Shown here piece after piece: positions 39,899 to 44,959 of a stretch of 44,959 nt of DNA. Source of the stretch: an uncultured Lachnospiraceae bacterium (GTDB taxonomy: Bacteria; Bacillota; Clostridia; Lachnospirales; Lachnospiraceae). Both the position numbers and the translations under genes were made by a program. A model generated the notes under the pieces. It worked only from the letters and a program-made list of their open reading frames with translations, was not told the origin of the DNA and ran no database searches. The DNA lies in contig CAJTWM010000032.1 of assembly GCA_910579805.1 (NCBI GenBank), forward strand, positions 1 through 44,959. Direction: 5' to 3'. Each line of letters starts with the position of its first letter. Position 1 is the first letter of the stretch.

Positions 39899-41341
39899 GT
39901 GTTTTGGATGGAATATAAAAAAAACGACATATTGACAGTAACCATCGGAGATATCGGCAACGACGGAGAAGGAATAGGGAAGATAGACGGATTTACCTTA
40001 TTTGTAAAAGACGCGGTCATTGGAGATGTTGTCTTGGTAAAGATCATGAAAGCCAAAAAACATTATGCTTATGCAAGATTAGAGAAGGTGCTTACGCCTT
40101 CTCCTTTTCGTGTAAAACCCCCATGCGCCTTTCACAGACAATGCGGGGGCTGCCAGATTCAGGCAATGAGTTACGAGCGCCAAATGCAGTTTAAAGAGGA
40201 TAAAATAAAGGGGAATCTCATCCATATCGGAAAGTTTGAGGAATCATTGATCGACCGTATTATGGAGCCGGTCGTTGGTATGGAAGAAGCATTTCACTAT
40301 AGGAATAAAGCGCAGTTTCCGGTTGGAACTGATAAGGAAGGAAATCCGATCGTCGGTTTCTATGCAGGAAGGACGCATACCATTATAGAAAACAAGGATT
40401 GCCTGTTGGGCGTATCTGAAAATAAAGAGATATTGGAAACCATACTTGGTTATATGAAACGTGAGAAGGTCCGCGCCTATAAAGAGGAAACAGGAGAGGG
40501 ACTTATCAGACATATTTTGATCCGCACAGGTTTTTCCAGCAAACAGATTATGGTGTGTATCGTTATCAATGGAGGAAGAATGACAAACGGCAGATTTCTT
40601 CCACAGGAAGATACACTGCTTGCTGACTTGAAAAAGATAAAGAATATGACATCCATATCCGTCTGCATAAATAGGGAACGCACGAATGTAATCATGGGGA
40701 AAGAGGTATACACCCTTTGGGGAGAGGATAGGATCACGGATAGTATATGTATCCGGGAGGGGGAAGATTTCCGGAGAACCGGAAAGGAGATTTTCTTCAA
40801 GGTTTCGCCGCTTTCGTTTTATCAGGTCAATCCGATCCAGACAGAAAAGCTATACAGTATTGCGCTTGACTATGCAGGGCTGACAGGAGAAGAGACAGTA
40901 TGGGATTTGTACTGTGGGATCGGGACGATTTCATTATTCTTAGCACAGAAGGCGAAGAAGGTATACGGAGTAGAAATTGTGCCGCAGGCGATTAGGGATG
41001 CAAAAGAGAATGCGGCAAATAACGGGATAAAGAACGTGGAATTTTTTGTGGGGAAGGCAGAAGAAGTGCTGCCTGATAAGTATGAAAAAGAAGGGGTATA
41101 TGCGGATGTGATTGTGGTTGATCCGCCGCGGAAGGGATGCGATGCAGTGTGCTTGGAAACGATGCTCCGGATGAAACCGGAAAGAATCGTGTATGTGAGC
41201 TGTGATTCAGCAACATTGGCAAGGGATTTGCGGGTTTTGTGTGACGGTGGGTATGAGCTTGTGAGAGGGAGAGGAGTGGATCAGTTTGGGCAGACTGTGC
41301 ATGTGGAGACTGTGGTGTTGATACAAAGGAAAGATACCTAG
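39899..41341 (+). CDS. rlmD: 23S rRNA (uracil-C5)-methyltransferase RlmD/RumA
   Basis: This 480-residue enzyme methylates a uridine of 23S rRNA with SAM. An N-terminal TRAM domain (residues about 5-60) is followed by a 4Fe-4S site (CAFHRQCGGC with a further Cys downstream), a SAM-binding fold (VWDLYCGIGTISLFLA) and the catalytic region DPPRKGCD and VYVSCDSATLARDL. The start is GTG 39899 (GGGAAGG 5 bases upstream) or ATG 39908. The last 85 codons use GTG for Val almost exclusively (11 of 14 by hand count), unlike the first 100 (1 of 8), and the mobile element begins right after the stop, suggesting that the 3' end was replaced during integration. Confidence 0.94.
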   Translation: MFWMEYKKNDILTVTIGDIGNDGEGIGKIDGFTLFVKDAVIGDVVLVKIMKAKKHYAYARLEKVLTPSPFRVKPPCAFHRQCGGCQIQAMSYERQMQFKEDKIKGNLIHIGKFEESLIDRIMEPVVGMEEAFHYRNKAQFPVGTDKEGNPIVGFYAGRTHTIIENKDCLLGVSENKEILETILGYMKREKVRAYKEETGEGLIRHILIRTGFSSKQIMVCIVINGGRMTNGRFLPQEDTLLADLKKIKNMTSISVCINRERTNVIMGKEVYTLWGEDRITDSICIREGEDFRRTGKEIFFKVSPLSFYQVNPIQTEKLYSIALDYAGLTGEETVWDLYCGIGTISLFLAQKAKKVYGVEIVPQAIRDAKENAANNGIKNVEFFVGKAEEVLPDKYEKEGVYADVIVVDPPRKGCDAVCLETMLRMKPERIVYVSCDSATLARDLRVLCDGGYELVRGRGVDQFGQTVHVETVVLIQRKDT

Positions 41342-41418
41342 AAATCCTTGAATTTACGCACTTTGTGACATTTTTCAGTTTCAACAAAATCGGTGAAAAT
41401 CATAAGGAAAAGATACTT

Positions 41419-41496
41419 GTGAAGAAAGTAACCGTAGTTGTGGCATTAGACCTCGGTACGGGGAACACAAAAAATCCTGACAATGAAAGTGAATAG
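41419..41496 (+). other. Short open frame in the element's left end, possible gene remnant
   Basis: A GTG-initiated frame of 25 codons contains ALDLGTGNTKNP and ends at TAG 41494-41496. It has no good ribosome site. The sequence looks more protein-like than random, so it may be a remnant of an element gene or a leader. I do not recognise it. Confidence 0.25.
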
Positions 41497-41523
41497 AGAA
41501 CTATCAGATATAGCGGTAGATTA

Positions 41524-41557
41524 TAGGGATACTTGAATGAGAGTGTCCCTATTTTTT
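41524..41557 (+). terminator. Intrinsic terminator in the mobile element leader
   Basis: TAGGGATAC (41524-41532) and GTGTCCCTA (41543-41551) form a 9-bp stem with one G-U pair and a 10-base loop, followed by six Ts. The right arm can instead pair as CCCTAT (41547-41552) with ATAGGG (41560-41565), which would break the terminator. A continuous reading frame from TTG 41533 runs through it into the DUF6075 gene. Confidence 0.7.
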
Positions 41558-41562
41558 ATATA

Positions 41563-41589
41563 GGGCATTCCATAGTGGGATGCTCTTTT
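41563..41589 (+). promoter_or_regulatory. Second leader hairpin before the DUF6075 gene
   Basis: GGGCATTCC-ATAGT-GGGATGCTC (two G-U pairs) is followed by four Ts. Together with the preceding terminator it makes a tandem, partly exclusive set of hairpins, the pattern of an attenuator such as that in the Tn916 tet(M) leader. Confidence 0.5.
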
Positions 41590-41619
41590 CAATTCAATTT
41601 TAAAAGGAGGAACAGAAAA

Positions 41620-42087
41620 ATGTCAAACACAGCGTTAAGAGCAGGGAAAGAGAAAGCGATTATTTTTATCAGCGATGCACATGAAAAATTCTACTACGAG
41701 AAATTGAAAGAGGTCAGGTATCAGGACGTATACCACAAAGCGCTTGTATATTGTCTTGGTATCAGCGATGACACAAGAAGGAACATTTACAGTATCTATG
41801 ATTTTAAGACAGGCTGTGTAAAAACGGAGTGCCTGCATGAAGGCTGGCAGACCAGCGGGAGCTTAAAAGTAGTCAGGATGGCGTTTAACCTTTACTGCAA
41901 TGGTACGCCAAGTGTCTTTGATTACGATGATGCGGAGGAACAGGTGGACGAGTGCAGACGGTACACAGTGGAAGAACTGTTCTGCTGTGCCTATGCGCCT
42001 TATTTTTGGCAGGCGGTACAGATTCGTTATCCGGAGTACACAACGTATGACCACAAGCTGTACGCCATGCTTGGAGGACGGGACTGA
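41620..42087 (+). CDS. DUF6075 family protein of mobile elements
   Basis: The ATG at 41620 follows AAAAGGAGG and gives 155 residues; the frame extends upstream through the leader without a stop, but the ribosome site decides the start. The protein has no membrane segment. Cys- and Tyr-rich segments such as YDFKTGCVKTECLHEGWQ and VEELFCCAYAPYFWQAVQ fit the DUF6075 family found beside parA and repA in Clostridia elements. Function unknown. The stop overlaps the next ATG (TGATG). Confidence 0.75.
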   Translation: MSNTALRAGKEKAIIFISDAHEKFYYEKLKEVRYQDVYHKALVYCLGISDDTRRNIYSIYDFKTGCVKTECLHEGWQTSGSLKVVRMAFNLYCNGTPSVFDYDDAEEQVDECRRYTVEELFCCAYAPYFWQAVQIRYPEYTTYDHKLYAMLGGRD

Positions 42088-42266
42088 TGTTAAAGGTTAG
42101 GCTTATGGGAACGAAGAACGATATTAAGTGGTTCGGGAAGATTTTACAGAGGAACCCGAAAATCGAAGTGACGGAGTTTTCCGATATGTTCCCAAACAAA
42201 GGGACAAAGAAATATTACCGGACTTATGTGGAAGTCAGGAAAAGCAACGTAAAAGAAAACCAGTAG
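42087..42266 (+). CDS. DUF3970-like small protein of mobile elements
   Basis: This 59-residue frame is too short for standard ORF calling. It starts at the TGATG overlap with the DUF6075 gene and ends 18 bases before parA. The sequence (MLKVRLMGTKNDIKWFGKIL, then FSDMFPNKGTKKYYRTYVEV) resembles DUF3970/YvzF-like proteins: a small alpha-beta protein with a charged tail. Translational coupling makes it a genuine gene. Function unknown. Confidence 0.75.
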   Translation: MLKVRLMGTKNDIKWFGKILQRNPKIEVTEFSDMFPNKGTKKYYRTYVEVRKSNVKENQ

Positions 42267-42284
42267 AAGAAAAGGAGAATCATC

Positions 42285-43070
42285 ATGTGTAAAATAATCG
42301 CAATCGCAAACCAGAAAGGCGGAGTCGGCAAGACCACCACCACAAGCAATTTAGGAATCGGGCTGGCAAAACAGGGAAAGAAAGTGCTTCTGATTGATGC
42401 GGACGCACAGGGCAGTCTGACAGCAAGTTTAGGCTTTACAGAGCCGGACAGTCTGGAAGTCACGCTTGCAACCATTATGGGGGATTTAATCAATGACGGG
42501 GAAGTAGAGCCGGGAGAAGGCATTCTCCACCATGAGGAGGGGATAGACTTAATGCCGGGGAACATTGAGCTTTCCGGTCTGGAGGTTTCCCTTGTGAATG
42601 TGATGAGCCGGGAAACGGTGCTGAGGTCGTACATAGAGATTGTCAGGGAGAGCTACGATTATATCTTGATTGACTGTATGCCTTCCCTCGGCATGATTAC
42701 CATAAACGCCTTTGCCTGCGCCGACAGTATCCTGATACCCGTACAGGCGGCATACCTGCCCGTCAAAGGCTTGCAGCAGCTTATTAAGACAGTGGGAAAG
42801 GTAAAGCGGCAGATTAACCCAAAACTGGAGATTGAGGGGATTCTGCTTACAATGGTGGACAGCCGGACGAACTACGCAAAGGACATCAGTGCCATGCTGA
42901 AGGAAGCCTATGGAAGCCGGGTAAGAATATTTGCCAATATCATTCCTATTTCTGTTCGGGCGGCGGAGATTTCAGCGGAGGGTGTCAGCATCTACAAGCA
43001 TGATCCGAAGGGGAAAGTGGCGTCAGCTTACGATTCTCTGACAAAGGAGGTGCTTGCAGATGGGCAGTAA
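42285..43070 (+). CDS. parA: ParA family partition ATPase
   Basis: This 261-residue protein has the deviant Walker A of ParA/Soj (KGGVGKTTTTSNLG, residues about 11-24), a Walker A' region VLLIDADAQGSLTASLG and a Walker B strand YDYILIDCMPSLGM. ParA moves ParB-DNA complexes and keeps replicating elements from being lost. The ATG follows AAAGGAG. ParB overlaps its end by 11 bases and repA comes after, forming a partition-replication module of the mobile element. An ICE that carries such a module can replicate while excised. Confidence 0.96.
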   Translation: MCKIIAIANQKGGVGKTTTTSNLGIGLAKQGKKVLLIDADAQGSLTASLGFTEPDSLEVTLATIMGDLINDGEVEPGEGILHHEEGIDLMPGNIELSGLEVSLVNVMSRETVLRSYIEIVRESYDYILIDCMPSLGMITINAFACADSILIPVQAAYLPVKGLQQLIKTVGKVKRQINPKLEIEGILLTMVDSRTNYAKDISAMLKEAYGSRVRIFANIIPISVRAAEISAEGVSIYKHDPKGKVASAYDSLTKEVLADGQ

Positions 43071-43950
43071 TACAAAATCAAGAAGCGCATCGAAGGTTAC
43101 TCTGGAAAAGTTTGATGACCTGTTCGGCGGGAGTGCCGCACAGGAAAAAGGGGTAGAGCAGATTATCAATGCGCCGCTGGCAGAGCTTTACACGTTCAAA
43201 GACCACCCTTTCCGGGTGGAGGACGATGAGAAGATGGAGGAAACAACCGAGAGTATCCGCCAGTACGGGGTGCTTGTGCCGGGGATTGCAAGACCGAGGG
43301 AGGGCGGCGGCTATGAAATCATAGCCGGACACCGCCGCAAACGTGGCTCGGAGCTTGCCGGAAAGACGGAGATGCCTGTGGTTGTCCGCAACTACACCGA
43401 TGATGAAGCTACGATAATCATGGTGGATTCCAATATCCAGAGGGAAGATATTTTACCGAGTGAGAAGGCGAGAGCCTACAAGATGAAATATGAAGCCATG
43501 AAGCATCAGGGGAAGAAGTCAGGCAGAAACACACTGGATGAGGTCGGGGAAGCTGCCGGGGAGAACGCCAAAAAGGTTCAGCGGTATATCTGGCTCTCCC
43601 GCCTGTCTGATGAACTCCTTGCTATGGTGGACGGTAAAAAACTCGGTTTCTCACAGGGCGTTGATATTTCCTTTCTTGCGGAAGAAGCGCAAGGGTGGGT
43701 ACAGGCAGTCATAGAGGAAAAAGGCTGTAACGTCAGCATGGTGCAGTCGGCAAAAATTAAGGAATATGGCAAGACCGGGGAGCTTACCCTTGCAATGGTG
43801 CGCCTGATACTGACGGAGGAAAAGCCGAAGGAACGGAAAGTGACACTGAAAGCGGATAAAATCAGCGAATATTTTGCGGAGGATTGCAGCAGTGAGGAAA
43901 TAGAGGGCATCATCATTCAGCTTCTGGATGAATGGAAGAAAAGACAATAG
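43060..43950 (+). CDS. parB: ParB/Spo0J family partition protein
   Basis: The ATG at 43060 follows AAAGGAGG by 9 bases (296 residues), better than a TTG at 43054. The ParB N-terminal CTP-binding domain shows ESIRQYGVLVPGIARPREGGG, then YEIIAGHRRKRGSELAG (the GxRR box) and MVDSNIQREDILPSEKARAY. A helix-turn-helix region follows (about 150-215; TLDEVGEAAGENAKKVQRYIW) and a C-terminal helical dimer segment. No parS palindrome was recognised near it. It overlaps parA by 11 bases and precedes repA by 17, indicating one transcript. Confidence 0.95.
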   Translation: MGSNTKSRSASKVTLEKFDDLFGGSAAQEKGVEQIINAPLAELYTFKDHPFRVEDDEKMEETTESIRQYGVLVPGIARPREGGGYEIIAGHRRKRGSELAGKTEMPVVVRNYTDDEATIIMVDSNIQREDILPSEKARAYKMKYEAMKHQGKKSGRNTLDEVGEAAGENAKKVQRYIWLSRLSDELLAMVDGKKLGFSQGVDISFLAEEAQGWVQAVIEEKGCNVSMVQSAKIKEYGKTGELTLAMVRLILTEEKPKERKVTLKADKISEYFAEDCSSEEIEGIIIQLLDEWKKRQ

Positions 43951-43967
43951 GAAGGAGGTCGGGCAGA

Positions 43968-44959
43968 TTGGATGGCGGTTTGAAATTCGATTATTACTAC
44001 GGTGCGGAAGCGGAGCAGTTTTCCTTTTACAGAGTGCCGAGGCTTTTGATAAAAGACAGGCGTTTCAAAGGCTTATCCAGTGATGCGAAACTCCTTTACG
44101 GTCTGATGCTTGACAGAATGGCATTATCCATGAAAAACGGCTGGTTTGATGATGAGAACAGGGCGTATATCCATTATACGGTGGAGAACATCATGGAGGA
44201 TTTGGGATGCGCCAGAGCCACCTGCGCAAAGGTGCTTGCGGAGCTTGACAGCAAGAAAGGAATCGGTCTGATTGAGAAGAAAAGGCAGGGATTGGGCAAG
44301 CCGGACATCATATATGTCAAGAATTTTGTCCTTTCAGAGCCGCCTGCAGGTGGGGAAGGCACAGCAGGAGAACCCGCAGATACTGATGTTTCCACAGAAG
44401 TTCAAAAACTGAACTTCAAGAAGTATAAAAATCAGGATTCCAGAAGTTCAGAAATTGAACTTCTGGAAATTCAAAAACCAGACTTCAAGAGTTTCAAAAA
44501 CCAGACTTCCGGAAGTTCAGAAAACGAACCTCTGGAAGTTCAAAAATCGAACCCTAATTATAACAATACTAATTATACCGATCTGAGTTATACCAATCCT
44601 ATCAATCAATCTGATATGGAAACAGAAAAACAGGAACCGGGCAAGCCGGACAATGGTATGATTGATGTGATGGATGAAGCCAGCGCCTACATGGAAATCA
44701 TTAAGAAAAATATTGAGTATGAGCATCACATGAAATATGGCGATTGGAGTGAAAAAGGTCTGTATGAGGAACTGTATGAGGTGATCTGCGAGATTGTGTG
44801 CGTGAAGCGTAAGACGGTAAAGGTCAACGGGGAAGATTACCCGTATGAGCTTGTAAAATCAAAGTTTTTAAAGCTGAACAGCTCCCATTTGGAGTACGTC
44901 ATCGGGTGCATGAAGGAAACCACAACAAGGATAACCAACATCAGGGCGTACATGGTGAC
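43968..44959 (+). CDS. repA: RepA_N-type replication initiator, 3' end beyond the window
   Basis: The frame opens at TTG 43968 (AAGGAGG 9 bases upstream) and runs 330 codons to the window edge without a stop. The N-terminal domain (FDYYYGAEAEQFSFYRVPRLL, SDAKLLYGLMLDRM, then a DLGCARATCAKVLAEL helix-turn-helix) matches the RepA_N replication initiator family of low-GC plasmids and ICEs. Residues about 140-200 form a low-complexity linker (VQKLNF, LLEIQKPDF, LEVQKS repeats) encoded by the repeat array at 44397-44542, followed by the start of the C-terminal domain. In RepA_N plasmids such as pAD1 the origin lies inside the initiator gene, which fits that array. Confidence 0.9.
   Translation, partial: MDGGLKFDYYYGAEAEQFSFYRVPRLLIKDRRFKGLSSDAKLLYGLMLDRMALSMKNGWFDDENRAYIHYTVENIMEDLGCARATCAKVLAELDSKKGIGLIEKKRQGLGKPDIIYVKNFVLSEPPAGGEGTAGEPADTDVSTEVQKLNFKKYKNQDSRSSEIELLEIQKPDFKSFKNQTSGSSENEPLEVQKSNPNYNNTNYTDLSYTNPINQSDMETEKQEPGKPDNGMIDVMDEASAYMEIIKKNIEYEHHMKYGDWSEKGLYEELYEVICEIVCVKRKTVKVNGEDYPYELVKSKFLKLNSSHLEYVIGCMKETTTRITNIRAYMV
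44397..44542 (+). repeat. Array of GAAGTTCA/TGAACTTC repeats inside repA, candidate replication origin
   Basis: Six exact copies of an 8-base motif lie in 146 bases: GAAGTTCA at 44397, 44443, 44512 and 44535, and its complement TGAACTTC at 44410 and 44456. Two pairs form perfect palindromes: 44397-44417 (8-bp arms) and 44438-44468 (13-bp arms TTCCAGAAGTTCA). ACTTCC-GGAAGT (44505-44516) is another. The array is followed by AT-rich DNA with repeats of TAATTATA and TTATACC (about 44550-44620), like a DNA-unwinding element. The fit to an iteron origin is inference. Confidence 0.6.

Larger units (their letters stand above)
41342..44959 (+). mobile_element. Left part of an integrative mobile element (probable ICE), continuing past the window
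   Basis: From the rlmD stop onward the gene content changes from housekeeping to mobile: DUF6075, DUF3970, parA, parB and a RepA_N initiator in one direction, with tight spacing and visibly higher G+C codon use. The 3' end of the rumA/rlmD gene is an established integration target for streptococcal ICEs that use tyrosine recombinases. No integrase, relaxase or right end lies in the window. The boundary is approximate: it may be within the last 300 bases of rlmD or in the 41342-41520 stretch. A plasmid integrated here is an alternative. Confidence 0.7.

Noticed and set aside
41533..41619. 29-codon N-terminal extension of the DUF6075 frame as part of the protein
   Set aside because: AAAAGGAGG 9 bases before the ATG at 41620 marks the start; the upstream part covers terminator hairpins. 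Kept only as a possible leader frame.
1..44959. CRISPR array, rRNA or tRNA genes
   Set aside because: Scanning for regular direct repeats, cloverleaf-like segments and conserved rRNA sequence found none; the only array-like repeats are the short motifs inside repA, which have irregular spacing and mixed orientation.

Overview
The window reads as a chromosome segment of a low-to-moderate GC Gram-positive anaerobe of the Clostridia, most like the Lachnospiraceae. The reasons are AGGAGG-type ribosome sites, TTGACA/TATAAT promoters, TTG and GTG starts, a class II GalT next to GalK, MutS2, a YhaM-like exonuclease, a VanW-domain surface protein and a 4Fe-4S aldo/keto reductase. No rRNA, tRNA, CRISPR array or insertion sequence was found.

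Layout. 1-7 kb: an unrecognised ORF, a MATE exporter, a histidine phosphatase, a small DUF378 membrane protein, an MBOAT O-acyltransferase with an SGNH-like partner (likely extracytoplasmic acylation of a glycan), and a ROK regulator. 7-11 kb: a methyltransferase, then a GntR/YtrA-type regulator in front of an ABC ATPase and two permease-like proteins, with a clear palindromic operator at the regulator's own promoter. 11-14.4 kb: a stand-alone receiver and a hybrid kinase (HK-pseudoreceiver-receiver-Hpt) forming a probable phosphorelay. 14.4-19.4 kb: aldo/keto reductase, AraC regulator, terminator, then galK-galT. 19.8-23.2 kb: a B12-binding radical SAM protein, endonuclease III and a DnaQ-type exonuclease. 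23.1-28.4 kb: a single-pass membrane protein, an unlisted 35-residue membrane peptide, a long structured leader, the VanW protein, a PurM-like ATP-binding protein with a terminator-like hairpin inside its coding region, an Lrp regulator and an aminotransferase. 28.5-33.6 kb: trmL, and on the minus strand mutS2 followed by an OmpR-type two-component system. 33.9-41.3 kb: an SF1 helicase fused to a Vsr/DUF559-like nuclease domain, an HtrA-like pseudoprotease that has lost its catalytic triad, a GNAT acetyltransferase, the YhaM-like exonuclease and rlmD.

From about 41.3 kb to the end the sequence is the left part of a mobile element, probably an integrative conjugative element lodged at the 3' end of rlmD. 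It carries a leader with attenuator-like hairpins, DUF6075 and DUF3970 genes, parA, parB and a RepA_N-type initiator gene cut by the window end. The middle of repA holds six copies of an 8-bp motif in both orientations followed by AT-rich DNA, which looks like a replication origin inside the initiator gene.

The most unusual points are the repA-internal repeat array, the structured leader and small membrane peptide before the VanW gene, the terminator inside the PurM-like gene, the HtrA pseudoprotease, the helicase-nuclease, and the attenuator-like leader of the mobile element. All functions are assigned from sequence motifs read by eye; nothing was searched against a database.
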